From positions 164,845-228,844 of the forward strand of contig JAHIRD010000027.1 of assembly GCA_018818835.1 (NCBI GenBank): a stretch of 64,000 nt of DNA. The letters are read 5' to 3'. Shown one piece after another: positions 8,839-18,003 of this stretch (positions are counted from its first letter, which is position 1; each line of letters opens with the position of its first letter). The notes beneath the pieces were generated by a model that worked only from the letters and a program-made list of their open reading frames with translations, searched no databases and was not told where the DNA came from. Position numbers and translations under genes: made by a program. This DNA is from Pseudomonadota bacterium. Lineage in GTDB: Bacteria > Desulfobacterota > Desulfobacteria > Desulfobacterales > Desulfolunaceae.

Positions 8839-10230
8839 TCATTTACCAATACAAAACGAATGAAATATTCGATCTAATATATCATCATGGACAAAACTAC
8901 CAATAATTTCTCCGAGACAATTTATACACTCGTTTAAATCTATTGCGATCAATTCACAGCCCCGATCTCCTTTAAGGCCATCAATGATTTGTTCATATAA
9001 CTGCAAGGCCGATTCAATCAACTGAATGTGTCGAACATTGGGAACAATGCTGCTCCTGTTTTCGGGCAATTCATCAAGGACAGCCTCGCATATTTTCTTT
9101 TTTAATTCATCGAGTCCTATTTTTTCCAAAACCGACAATCGAATATCAGGTTTAATTTTATTAAAAAGGGCTCCATGGGATGAATGTAAATCAATTTTAT
9201 TTTCAACAACAACTATTTTTTTTATTTGACGGTATTCATTGTAAATGTCTATCAATGATTTCTGTTCTTTTTCATTCAGAGACTGGGATCCATCAAACAT
9301 GAGTATAATCAAATCGGAAAGCTTCATACGATCAAAGGTCCTGAGAATACCGAGTTGTTCAACCTGATCCTGGGTATCCTGGATACCTGCCGTATCCGTT
9401 ATTTCAAAAGGAATGCCTTCAATATTAATTAAATCATCAATTAAATCGCGTGTGGTCCCCGGAACAGGTGTTACGATGGATTTTTCTTTATTTAAAAGAG
9501 CATTCAACAAACTCGATTTTCCAGAATTAGGGGGACCGGCAATGACAATTTTTATACCATCCCTGAAGATATTACTGTCATCAAAATTCTGTTTTAATTT
9601 CCGGAGGGGATTATAAACAAGCGTTTGCAGGCGATCAACCATCTGACGCTGATCAAGAATATCTCCAACATCATCCGGAAAATCAATGATGGCTTCGATC
9701 CTTGCACGATCATCTGAAAGAACATTTATAATTTCGTTTAATTGATCTTTGAGTTGCCCGCTGACCTGGGAAACTGCCATATCAAGGGATGTGCTTGTCC
9801 GGGCGTTAATAATATCAATTACGGCTTCAGCTTGGGTAAGATCGATGCGTCCATTTAAATACGCTCGCTTTGTAAACTCACCGGGTTCAGCAAGTTCAGC
9901 GCCGCATTTTAGAATTAAATCAAGAATTTTTCTTAAGACGATGGGGCTTGAATGGGATTGAATTTCGACAACATCTTCAGCCGTGTATGACTGAGGTCCA
10001 TTCATATAGAACAACAGGACTTCATCGATGTATTTGCTATTTTTATCAATTATATACCCATAATGGATGTGACGAGGCTTAATAAACCGTGGAGGGGTTT
10101 TATCGGGATAGACAAAAATTTTTATAGCAATACCAAGGGCATCAATACCGGAGATCCGGATAATACCAATCCCTCCGCGTCCGGAAGGTGTGGCAATTGC
10201 TGTTATGGTCGTATCCATAAAGTATTCCAT
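8839..10230 (-). CDS. mnmE: tRNA modification GTPase MnmE
   Basis: 463 residues from the ATG at 10230. A TTG at 10251 lies in a terminator stem, and a second ATG at 10218 gives the shortest family-like start, MDTTITAIATPSGRGG. With MnmG it installs the carboxymethylaminomethyl group on U34 of certain tRNAs. Visible parts are the N-terminal formyl-THF-binding domain beginning with ATPSGRGGIGIIRISG, the inserted GTPase domain with P-loop GPPNSGKSS, TTRD and the DTAGI switch, NKID, and the C-terminal FCIGK, which carries the catalytic Cys. The length is normal. It ends the classic rpmH-rnpA-yidD-yidC-jag-mnmE origin cluster. Confidence 0.97.
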   Translation of the reverse strand: MEYFMDTTITAIATPSGRGGIGIIRISGIDALGIAIKIFVYPDKTPPRFIKPRHIHYGYIIDKNSKYIDEVLLFYMNGPQSYTAEDVVEIQSHSSPIVLRKILDLILKCGAELAEPGEFTKRAYLNGRIDLTQAEAVIDIINARTSTSLDMAVSQVSGQLKDQLNEIINVLSDDRARIEAIIDFPDDVGDILDQRQMVDRLQTLVYNPLRKLKQNFDDSNIFRDGIKIVIAGPPNSGKSSLLNALLNKEKSIVTPVPGTTRDLIDDLINIEGIPFEITDTAGIQDTQDQVEQLGILRTFDRMKLSDLIILMFDGSQSLNEKEQKSLIDIYNEYRQIKKIVVVENKIDLHSSHGALFNKIKPDIRLSVLEKIGLDELKKKICEAVLDELPENRSSIVPNVRHIQLIESALQLYEQIIDGLKGDRGCELIAIDLNECINCLGEIIGSFVHDDILDRIFHSFCIGK

Positions 10231-10240
10231 AAAATAAAGA

Positions 10241-10274
10241 ACCTGCTCCAATGATAATATTCACCAGAGCAGGT
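10241..10274 (-). terminator. stem-loop/attenuator between jag and mnmE
   Basis: On the minus strand the arms ACCTGCTC and GAGCAGGT (8 bp, 18-base loop) are followed by a T-rich run (TTCTTTATTTT). It lies after the jag stop codon, and the T-run leads directly into the mnmE start region. It could stop part of the transcripts and lower mnmE expression. Confidence 0.6.
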
Positions 10275-10302
10275 TTCACGTTTCATAAATACTATCAAAT
10301 AA

Positions 10303-11178
10303 TTATGACTTTTTCTTCCTAATGCGACCCTTCTTAGGAAAAATAACAAGTCTTCGATAATAACCTTCACCCATGCTCTGGGTCCTTACATTTTTATTGT
10401 CTTTCAAAGCAAGATGAACGATTCGTCTGTCCTGGGAAGACATTTGGCTGATTGTAGAAGGTTTACCGGTTTCCTGGACCTTTTCAGACATTCGAATGGC
10501 CATTTTTTCTAAGTTTTCACGACGTTTTTCAAGATATCCTTCGACGTCAATCAAAACACGCTTTCTTTCCAGCGAATGTTTATTTACAATTTTATCGACG
10601 ATATATTGAATCGCTTCGAGATTTTGACCACGTTTTCCAATGATAACGGCCGAATCTTCACTTGAAACGTGGTAAATTAAACTTTCACCGTCAGACTCAA
10701 TGTTAACATCAAATACATCAGTAATATACTTGAGCATCAGGACAATGACTTCTTTCCCAATATCCTCAGGGGATTTGCCTTTATAAAAGTCAGATACAAC
10801 ACGTTCTTTTACCACAACCGGTTGATCAAGATTCTCATCGCTCAAATTATGTTGATTGCTTTGAGATTCTTTTCTGGGTTTTGGCTGCACAGGTCGAGTG
10901 CTTTTTTCTTTTCGTGGTACGTCGGTTTTTTCAACCTTCTGTTTTTTTACACCAAAAGCTTCATCCACAAGGTTTGAAACTTTTTGTCTGTTTCTATTCG
11001 CTGTTTCAACGCTAACTCTGATTTTAGCTTTTTTATTTCTTATAATCGAAAATATACCACTTGAACCATTAGAAATAACGTCATATTTGATTTGATTTTT
11101 TGAAATATTGAGAGTCTGGCAAGCCAGCTCAACAGCTTTTTCAACATTCTTGCCTTCAAATTCTCTACAAGAATTCAT
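10303..11178 (-). CDS. jag: Jag/KhpB RNA-binding protein
   Basis: A 291-residue protein with the standard Jag architecture. The N-terminal Jag_N domain covers residues 1-50. A charged Lys/Gln-rich linker runs from about 75 to 130. The KH domain is near 140-215 (VIIGKRGQNLEAIQYI is its GxxG loop region), and the C-terminal R3H domain is near 225-285 (DRRIVHLALKDNKNVRTQSMGEGYYRRLVI). Such proteins bind RNA and are genetically linked to cell-wall growth and YidC in other bacteria. It sits 14 bp after yidC and ends with an arginine/lysine-rich tail. Confidence 0.95.
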   Translation of the reverse strand: MNSCREFEGKNVEKAVELACQTLNISKNQIKYDVISNGSSGIFSIIRNKKAKIRVSVETANRNRQKVSNLVDEAFGVKKQKVEKTDVPRKEKSTRPVQPKPRKESQSNQHNLSDENLDQPVVVKERVVSDFYKGKSPEDIGKEVIVLMLKYITDVFDVNIESDGESLIYHVSSEDSAVIIGKRGQNLEAIQYIVDKIVNKHSLERKRVLIDVEGYLEKRRENLEKMAIRMSEKVQETGKPSTISQMSSQDRRIVHLALKDNKNVRTQSMGEGYYRRLVIFPKKGRIRKKKS

Positions 11179-11192
11179 TAATTCCTCCAGTA

Positions 11193-12830
11193 TTAAGCGT
11201 ACTTTTTCATGATGTAGTACTGCTGTAAAATCGAAACGATATTGTTAACCAGCCAGTACAAAACAAGACCTGAAGAAAAATTCATAAAAATAAAAGTCAT
11301 GAATACAGGCATAAACATCATCATTTTTGCCTGTGTCGGATCACCTGCAGGAGGGGACATTTTCTGCTGTAAAAACATTGAAGCGCCCATCAACAGGGTT
11401 AAAACAGGTATCCCGGTTGGGGGTTCAAAATAGGGAATGGTGAAATTGAATTGCAACAAACGATCCGGAGCTGACAGGTCTGTAATCCAGGCCACGAAGG
11501 GAGCGTGGCGAAGTTCTATTGCCGAATAAAGCATTCTGTAGAACGCAAAGAATATGGGCATCTGAACCACCATAGGTAGACACCCGCTTAATGGATTGAC
11601 TTTGTATGTTTTATACAAATTCATCATTTCTTCGTTCATTTTTTGCTTGTCACTCTTATGTTTTTCACGAATTTCAGCAACCAGGGGTTGAAGTTTTTTC
11701 ATGTCATTCATTGATTTGTAGCTCTTGTTTCCCAAGGGCCACAAAACCAGTTTGAAAAGAATGGTCAACATAATTATGGCAACCCCATAGTTTCCAATTA
11801 TTCGTTCATAAATGAAATCCATGAGCATCAGGCATGGTTTTGCAATGATATCAAACATGCCGAAATCGACGACTTTATCCATTTTAAAGCCGATCTTTTT
11901 CATGATCGATAAACTTTTTGGCCCTGAATAAATCGAATAATGAAATACTTTTTGTGATCCCGGAACCATGGTTCCTGTGTTTTCTAAAAACTGGGCGTTA
12001 ATAATCTCACTATCTTTTGAATAAGACAAAAACACATCTGATTCAGACTGTTCATCGGGAATCAAACTCATCAAGAAATAACGGTCTTGGATAGCAACCC
12101 AGCGTATATCACCTTTAAAATGATTGCTGTCCTCAATTTTACTTGGTTTAATTTCTTCTAATTTATTATTTAGATAGACAGAAGGACCTTCAAAAGAAAT
12201 ATTGCTTTTTTCAATAAGGCGATTGGTGAGATTAATAACAAGGTCATCATTAAAATTTTGATCTGACGCATTATTTAATGTTACTTTGTAATCAATAAGA
12301 TAGGTATCTGGCTTAAATTCAAACGTTTTTTGAACGATGAATCCATTGTCGGATACCCATGTGTAGGTCAGTGTGCGGCTGCCCTCCTGAATATCGACCA
12401 CATCATCCGTTTCTGATACGGAAAAGACGGCATTCTCCATACCTTTCATACCATGGTTTTTAAATTCAATTCCATATGTCCCAACGGGTAATCCGGGATC
12501 AATTAATGATTTTAAATCAGACTCGGGAGAATTGTTTTCTTTAAACTTTTTCAGCCTGATCTGCTTTACAACGGCACCATAATTTGAAATTGAAATTTCA
12601 TAAAGGGGGGTTATAACCGTTGTAATCTTGAGTTTTTCAGTGGGCTGAACCGCAATTGTTTCATCTTTTTTTTCAAAAGTCGTGATTGTATCTTTAGTTG
12701 GATTTATCACCTCCTTTTGTGTGTTTTCAACCGGTTGCACATCCGGTTGAGCAGGCATAAAAAAATAATTCCACACCACAAATACAATAACTGAAAGTAT
12801 TATGGCTGTGAACAAATTCTTCTGTTCCAT
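11193..12830 (-). CDS. yidC: membrane protein insertase YidC
   Basis: A 545-residue inner-membrane insertase of the Gram-negative type. It has an N-terminal membrane segment (residues ~6-24), a large periplasmic beta-sandwich domain (~50-335), and then the conserved C-terminal membrane core (~345-543) with MNDMKKLQPLVAEIREKHKSD as the cytoplasmic hairpin, NPLSGCLPMVVQMPIFFAFY, and the last two helices ending in SILQQYYIMKKY. It inserts small membrane proteins alone and others together with SecYEG. The presence of the periplasmic domain supports a diderm host. It lies between yidD and jag on the minus strand. Confidence 0.97.
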   Translation of the reverse strand: MEQKNLFTAIILSVIVFVVWNYFFMPAQPDVQPVENTQKEVINPTKDTITTFEKKDETIAVQPTEKLKITTVITPLYEISISNYGAVVKQIRLKKFKENNSPESDLKSLIDPGLPVGTYGIEFKNHGMKGMENAVFSVSETDDVVDIQEGSRTLTYTWVSDNGFIVQKTFEFKPDTYLIDYKVTLNNASDQNFNDDLVINLTNRLIEKSNISFEGPSVYLNNKLEEIKPSKIEDSNHFKGDIRWVAIQDRYFLMSLIPDEQSESDVFLSYSKDSEIINAQFLENTGTMVPGSQKVFHYSIYSGPKSLSIMKKIGFKMDKVVDFGMFDIIAKPCLMLMDFIYERIIGNYGVAIIMLTILFKLVLWPLGNKSYKSMNDMKKLQPLVAEIREKHKSDKQKMNEEMMNLYKTYKVNPLSGCLPMVVQMPIFFAFYRMLYSAIELRHAPFVAWITDLSAPDRLLQFNFTIPYFEPPTGIPVLTLLMGASMFLQQKMSPPAGDPTQAKMMMFMPVFMTFIFMNFSSGLVLYWLVNNIVSILQQYYIMKKYA

Positions 12831-12901
12831 ATTAACTCCTGATTTTAATACAGGTGAAGTAACAAAAAAAATCGGCGGGTTTTTTAAAAAGAAATGAATT
12901 T

Positions 12902-13129
12902 TTATGGTACAGGATCAAAGCCCCCAGGATGAAATGGATGACACTTGAATATTCGCCTGATAGAAAGGTAGGCGCCTTTAAGTAAACCGTGTCGTTCAAA
13001 AGCCTGATAAGCGTATTCTGAACAAGTAGGATAAAAACGACAAGAAGGACCTGTTAAAGGCGACAAAAATGTTTGATATATTCTGATCAACATCAGTATC
13101 GGTATGTTTAATACAGATTTAATTGTCAA
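12902..13129 (-). CDS. yidD: YidD membrane protein insertion efficiency factor
   Basis: A 75-residue protein. The family signature is complete: [29 protein letters not shown] with its three conserved cysteines, and [13 protein letters not shown] at the C-terminus. YidD is a small amphipathic protein at the inner membrane that helps YidC. The start overlaps the 3' end of rnpA by 11 bp, the usual arrangement in this operon. Confidence 0.95.
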   Translation of the reverse strand: MTIKSVLNIPILMLIRIYQTFLSPLTGPSCRFYPTCSEYAYQAFERHGLLKGAYLSIRRIFKCHPFHPGGFDPVP

Positions 13130-13463
13130 TTTTTATAGTAACTTCCTTCAGAGACTTAAACAGGTTATGACTTTGTTTAAATGATGCGGATTTTTTTGCA
13201 ATAAAATTTAAATCCACATGTTTAAAAAGCATAGACCTGTTTATTCGAAAAAATTCACGTATTATTCTTTTTATTCTGTTTCTTTCAACAGCGCAGCCGA
13301 CTTTTTTTGATACGGTAATTCCCAAGCGTGAATTAATTAATTCATTGATTTTATAAACAAGAATAAAATCCTTGTTTTCAATTTTCTTTCCGCTAAATCG
13401 AAGTACCTGATATTCCTTCGATTTTAATAATTTATCTTGTTTATTTAAAGAAAATTCACGCAA
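13119..13463 (-). CDS. rnpA: ribonuclease P protein component
   Basis: 114 residues, matching the family size. The start is TTG at 13463, with no better in-frame codon nearby. The conserved RNA-binding helix [13 protein letters not shown] is near residues 62-74, preceded by [14 protein letters not shown]. RnpA binds the RNase P RNA and helps mature the 5' ends of tRNAs. It follows rpmH by 23 bp and overlaps yidD. The RNase P RNA gene was not found in the window. Confidence 0.95.
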   Translation of the reverse strand: MREFSLNKQDKLLKSKEYQVLRFSGKKIENKDFILVYKINELINSRLGITVSKKVGCAVERNRIKRIIREFFRINRSMLFKHVDLNFIAKKSASFKQSHNLFKSLKEVTIKIDN

Positions 13464-13486
13464 TGACCTATGTCCGTAATACGAAA

Positions 13487-13621
13487 TTAAGCGGAAAGTT
13501 TCTTTCGTCCTCTGGCACGACGTCTGTTAATGACCCTTCTACCAGCAGCAGATGCCATTCTGATTAAAAAACCGTGTTTTCTTGACCGTTTGATTTTGCT
13601 GGGCTGATATGTTCTTTTCAT
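13487..13621 (-). CDS. rpmH: ribosomal protein L34
   Basis: This 44-residue gene is encoded from an ATG at 13621 to a TAA at 13487. The protein starts [18 protein letters not shown], contains [22 protein letters not shown] and ends in SA, which is textbook L34. It is a structural protein of the large ribosomal subunit. It leads the rpmH-rnpA-yidD-yidC-jag-mnmE block, and a strong promoter lies 80-110 bp upstream. In many bacteria dnaA lies divergently beside rpmH. Here rng is in that position. Confidence 0.97.
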   Translation of the reverse strand: MKRTYQPSKIKRSRKHGFLIRMASAAGRRVINRRRARGRKKLSA

Positions 13622-13700
13622 TTTTTAAGACCTTTATCCCTTATATATTATAGAATATCTCATTGTAATAGTTATATTTTATCCACCAGTTAACCTGAAG

Positions 13701-13729
13701 ATATAAACATACTTTTTTAATTTTGTCAA
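13701..13729 (-). promoter_or_regulatory. sigma-70 promoter of rpmH operon
   Basis: On the minus strand TTGACA (13729-13724), a 17-base spacer and TTATAT (13706-13701) form a near-consensus promoter. Its -35 box overlaps the last codons of rng. A DnaA-box-like 9-mer TTATCCACC (plus strand 13679-13687, 8 of 9) lies just downstream. Confidence 0.7.
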
Positions 13730-15249
13730 TATTGAATTTTTTCAGTTATTTCAAATTCTTCAATATGATAATTGGCGTTTTTTTGTATTCTGATATGGCG
13801 TCCCAACTCTTTTTCAAGTCGCAATACAATATTGGACTCTTCTCTCAAAATATAATCAGCCATTTCAGGATTAACACGGACGATAAATTCAGACCCGGCC
13901 ATATCCCTGCAGTGCCGATTTATCTCCCTATATATTTTCTGCACAACGGTTTTTTTGGATAAAATAAATCCATCTCCACCACAGTTAGGACAGTTTTCAC
14001 ATAAAATTTTGTTCAGGGATTTTCTTACCCTTTTTCGTGTCATTTGAATCAGACCAATTTCAGACATGGGTAAAATATTGGTTTTACTTTTATCGTTTTT
14101 AAAGACCTCTTTGAGTTCTTCAAAAATACGAAGTTTATTTTCTTCGTTTTCCATATCTATGACATCAAGAATGATAATACCACCAATATTTCGGAGTCTG
14201 ATCTGGTAAGCAATCTCTTTGATGGCTTCCAGGTTTGTTTTAAATATGGTTTCTTCAAAATTCTGCTTACCCACATATCTCCCCGTATTGACATCGATGG
14301 ATGTCAAGGCTTCGGTATGCTCTATAACGATATAACCACCTGATTTAAGCCAAACTTTCTTTTTTAAAGCACGAGATATGTCACCTTCGATATTGTAAAA
14401 ATCATAAATGGGCTCCTGACCATCGTAAAGTTCAACTTTTACTTTGAGTTCAGGCATTATTTTCCGTAAAAAACTTTTTATGGATTCATAACCGATACTT
14501 GAATCAATGATCAGTTTATTGGCCTCATGGGTGATCAAATCCCTGATGGCCCTGAATGTTACTTTTAAATCACGGTGGAGTGTGTACGGGGCACTATACT
14601 GTCTGTATCGTCTTTTTATATTTTCCCATGAATTGACAAGTAAGTCTATTTCAGTGCTTAGCTGGTCATCATCTATCCCTTCACTGGCCGTTCTAAATAT
14701 ATAACCATATTTGACCTTACGGTTTGTAAACAGTATTTCTTTGAGACGAGTTCTTTCCTCTTCATTATTAATGCGTTTTGAAATACCAATATGATCCACA
14801 TTGGGCATAAGAACCAGATATCGTCCCGGAATAGAAATATACATGGAAACGCGTGCTCCTTTTGTGCCTATTGGAGCTTTAACGATTTGTACCATGATCT
14901 GCTGACCATCACGGAGCAGTTGTTCAATGGGTATATTTCGTGATGTATTATCAGGCAGGAAATCTTCTTTATCCTGAATAACAATTCCGTTTTCCGGGGG
15001 TTCATCCGCATCAAGATTCTGTTTTTTAATAACATCATCCACATATAAAAATGCGGCTTGTTTTAAACCTATATCCACAAAGGCGGCCTGCATGCCTGGG
15101 AGAACACGCTGAACCGTCCCTTTATAAATATTCCCTGTGATGTTTTCTTCATCACCACGCTCAATGAATAATTCCGTGATATTACCATCTTCAATTAAGG
15201 CGACACGGGTTTCATTTTCTGTAACGTTTACAATTAACTCTTTATACAT
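13726..15249 (-). CDS. rng: ribonuclease G (RNase E/G family)
   Basis: A 507-residue endoribonuclease. The S1 domain occupies residues ~38-130 (NIYKGTVQRVLPGMQAAFVDIGL). The catalytic DNase I-like region contains the two metal-binding aspartates, in SIDVNTGRYVG near residue 314 and ILDVIDME near 363. The Zn-link cysteines (CENCPNCGGDG) are near 417. It lacks the long C-terminal degradosome scaffold, so it is the RNase G type. It matures 16S rRNA and starts mRNA decay by cutting 5'-monophosphate RNAs. It starts 5 bp after the radical SAM gene, with which it is probably co-transcribed. Confidence 0.95.
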   Translation of the reverse strand: MYKELIVNVTENETRVALIEDGNITELFIERGDEENITGNIYKGTVQRVLPGMQAAFVDIGLKQAAFLYVDDVIKKQNLDADEPPENGIVIQDKEDFLPDNTSRNIPIEQLLRDGQQIMVQIVKAPIGTKGARVSMYISIPGRYLVLMPNVDHIGISKRINNEEERTRLKEILFTNRKVKYGYIFRTASEGIDDDQLSTEIDLLVNSWENIKRRYRQYSAPYTLHRDLKVTFRAIRDLITHEANKLIIDSSIGYESIKSFLRKIMPELKVKVELYDGQEPIYDFYNIEGDISRALKKKVWLKSGGYIVIEHTEALTSIDVNTGRYVGKQNFEETIFKTNLEAIKEIAYQIRLRNIGGIIILDVIDMENEENKLRIFEELKEVFKNDKSKTNILPMSEIGLIQMTRKRVRKSLNKILCENCPNCGGDGFILSKKTVVQKIYREINRHCRDMAGSEFIVRVNPEMADYILREESNIVLRLEKELGRHIRIQKNANYHIEEFEITEKIQY

Positions 15250-15254
15250 AATAA

Positions 15255-17786
15255 TCAGCTTAAATGCTTAATTTTTAAAATATCTGCCTGATTCATTTTC
15301 TCATCAGGAATGTGAAAAATATGTTTAACCACATCTTCCGGTCGAATGTTTATGCCATGGATGCAGTGTATTTCAAAGCTGATTTTTCCGGTGTCTTCAA
15401 TTTTAAGGGAATGAACGAACTCTTTTAAATTAATTATTTTCACAATTCCCTTTTTGTTAATTTTTTCAAACGTCACATGATCTTGTTTTTTAAATTCATC
15501 AATACAGGACTGGGAAAATTCAAAATTCTTAATAAAAACGGAAAAAAGCTTGTTTGGTTTTTCAAGTGCGTCAAATTTATTTTTTACAGTGCTTGAATCT
15601 ATAATTTTCAAACCCATGGGAATTTGATCATTTAATTCGGACACGAGTCTATTAGTATCAAAATCATCATGAACTTCAATGATAAAAAATTCATCAAGAC
15701 TTTCATAACCCACAGGTATGGGATTACTGAAGACAATTTTTATTATTTTATGGTAGCCGCTTGTGTATTTAACCGGTATTCCAGCTCGTCTTATGGCCTT
15801 ACAAAATGTATTTACCATTTCAAGATGACCGTAAAACCTGGCATCTCCGATTTTTTCAAATCTGCATTTTATTTTTTTAAAAAATTTAACACTTTTTTCT
15901 GTATCTATCTTTTCCGGCGACTCATAATTTATTTTTTTTTCTATACGAGGATAAATATCTTTAAAATTACAGATACCACAACCTGAACACTCCCCATTTC
16001 TGCAATCTTCGGTTAATTCACCTATAAGGGACCGTTCATATTCACGAATCATAAACTCTTTTTTTATTCCCGAATCAATATGATCCCAGGGTAATGGTTC
16101 ATCACATAAACGCAATCGGGTTGAAAATTCATCCGGGTTTATATTTTCTTCTGAAATGGCTTCTTTCCAAAGATCATATTTGAAATATTCACTCCATCCA
16201 TCAAGACGACACCCTTTGTTGTAGGCTCTTATTATAACAGGTGTTATCCTTCGGTCTCCCCGTGACATAAGGCCTTCTAAAAAACTGATCTGAGTTTTTC
16301 CCCATTTAAAAATAACGTTTCTCATGTTCAAATTATCTTTAAGCCACATTATTCTTTCCCAAGCTTCCTGTTCATTCAGTTGTTTTTCCCACTGAAAAGG
16401 ACTATGAGATTTGGGTATAAACGTAGACACACTGACATTGATCTGTCGTTTTTTTCCTTTGGAACAACTGATTTTAGAAAGCTTTCTGACCAGTTCAACC
16501 ATCTGGTCAAGGTCATCTTGATTTTCTGTGGGAAGCCCGATCATAAAATAAAGTTTAATCACAGACCAGCCCAGATCAAATGCACTTTGAACCGTTGTGA
16601 TGATATCTTCTTCATTAATACCTTTGTTAATAACATCCCTTAAACGCTGTGAACCGGCTTCAGGAGCGATTGTAAATCCTGTTTTTCTAACCCTTTTTAT
16701 GGTTTCCATCATTTCTTCATTCAATTTACCGGCCCGGATGGATGGCAAAGAAAATGACAAATGTCCGCTGGTGTATTTTTGCTGGTCGGATGCATCCATC
16801 AATTTTAGCATCAAGGTGTTAAGATTGACATAATCACCGGTGCTCAAGGATAAAAGAGAAAGATCTTCATGACCTGAATTGCGTACGGCTGTTCCGGTCA
16901 GTTCAAGAAGGGTGTCTGTTTTTCTTTCTCTAACAGGTCTGTATATCATACCTGCCTGACAGAATCTGCATCCTCGACTACACCCCCTTGAAATCTCAAG
17001 GCGTAGTCTTTCATGTATAGGTCTTCCACAAGGAATAACCGGAGAATCAGGAAAATCAGCCGTTTCAAGGTCAGGGAGTATGGCTCTTTTTACGCTCTGA
17101 TAGTGATCATACAAAGGACGCAGATCCTGGATAAAAACCCCATTAATATTTTTATAATCAGGTTTAAAAAATGAAGGGATGTAAACGCCTTGAATCCTGG
17201 ACCATGAAAGGAGAAGTTCATGTTTTGGAGCCCCTGTTTTCTTCCAATCCATATATGACTGGGAAACGCTTAAAATAACCTCTTCCCCATCGCCTATTAT
17301 CATGGCATCGAATAGATCGGCAACAGGTTCAGGATTAAATGTACAAGGACCCCCGGCTATAATAACAGGATACCGATCATCCCTCTGTGAGGACAAAAAA
17401 GGAATACCGGCCAAATCCAATATTGTCAAAATATTGGTATAATTAAGTTCATAAAGAAGGCTGAAACCAATAATATCAAAATCATTCAGAGGTGTTTTTG
17501 TTTCACGTGAAAATATGGGAATCTGGTTTTCACGCAACTCTTTTTCCATATCAGGGGCCGGTGTATAAACACGTTCCGCTAATATATGGGGATTCTTATT
17601 TAATATGTGATACAGAATCTGTATACCAAAATGTGATGTCCCGATTTCATACAAATCAGGAAAAGCGAGAACCATTTTAAGGTCATACGTCTGATTCTTT
17701 TTTATAATTGCATTAAATTCAGCACCTGCATAACGGCTTGGCTGATCGACAGATTTGATGACTTCTTGTATACTTTTAAAACCCAT
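15255..17786 (-). CDS. B12-binding/radical SAM protein of TIGR03960 type fused to a DUF2344 domain
   Basis: An 843-residue protein. The N-terminal third is Rossmann-like (cobalamin-binding-like) with FDIIGFSLLYELNYTNIL and GDGEE. The radical SAM cluster motif CSRGCRFCQ lies near residue 267. A second Cys group (CRNGECSGCGIC) is near 595 and could hold another Fe-S cluster. The last ~200 residues (KCRFEKIGDARFYGHLEMVNTFCKAIRRAGIPVKYTSGYH onward) are the DUF2344/TIGR03936 module. This two-part protein is commonly found next to RNase E/G genes. A role in RNA or ribosome modification has been suspected but is not proven. A parS-like site lies inside the coding region. Confidence 0.88.
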   Translation of the reverse strand: MGFKSIQEVIKSVDQPSRYAGAEFNAIIKKNQTYDLKMVLAFPDLYEIGTSHFGIQILYHILNKNPHILAERVYTPAPDMEKELRENQIPIFSRETKTPLNDFDIIGFSLLYELNYTNILTILDLAGIPFLSSQRDDRYPVIIAGGPCTFNPEPVADLFDAMIIGDGEEVILSVSQSYMDWKKTGAPKHELLLSWSRIQGVYIPSFFKPDYKNINGVFIQDLRPLYDHYQSVKRAILPDLETADFPDSPVIPCGRPIHERLRLEISRGCSRGCRFCQAGMIYRPVRERKTDTLLELTGTAVRNSGHEDLSLLSLSTGDYVNLNTLMLKLMDASDQQKYTSGHLSFSLPSIRAGKLNEEMMETIKRVRKTGFTIAPEAGSQRLRDVINKGINEEDIITTVQSAFDLGWSVIKLYFMIGLPTENQDDLDQMVELVRKLSKISCSKGKKRQINVSVSTFIPKSHSPFQWEKQLNEQEAWERIMWLKDNLNMRNVIFKWGKTQISFLEGLMSRGDRRITPVIIRAYNKGCRLDGWSEYFKYDLWKEAISEENINPDEFSTRLRLCDEPLPWDHIDSGIKKEFMIREYERSLIGELTEDCRNGECSGCGICNFKDIYPRIEKKINYESPEKIDTEKSVKFFKKIKCRFEKIGDARFYGHLEMVNTFCKAIRRAGIPVKYTSGYHKIIKIVFSNPIPVGYESLDEFFIIEVHDDFDTNRLVSELNDQIPMGLKIIDSSTVKNKFDALEKPNKLFSVFIKNFEFSQSCIDEFKKQDHVTFEKINKKGIVKIINLKEFVHSLKIEDTGKISFEIHCIHGINIRPEDVVKHIFHIPDEKMNQADILKIKHLS
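17499..17514. promoter_or_regulatory. parS-like ParB binding site 3, inside a gene
   Basis: TGTTTCACGTGAAAAT matches TGTTTCACGTGAAACA at 14 of 16 positions, with the core TTTCACGTGAAA intact. It lies within the radical SAM coding region about 6.5 kb from the likely origin. Intragenic parS sites are common in other genomes. Confidence 0.65.
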
Positions 17787-18003
17787 GATATATTTATACT
17801 TTATATAGTTTCAGACGCATAAAAAAAATTAAAATAACCATTCATTATATTAATTTATTTAAAAATTGCAAATTTTATTATTTTAATTTCCTGTTGACGT
17901 CATTGAAAATATAAAAAATTTCTTTTTATATGGAGTTTATTCTACTAATACAAATAGACCTCTTTATCACAATCAACCAACACTCTAATATGGACCATAT
18001 CAC

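Noticed and set aside
10267..10285. GGTTTCACGTTTCAT as a parS site
   Set aside because: Only a half-site; the palindromic right half is missing.
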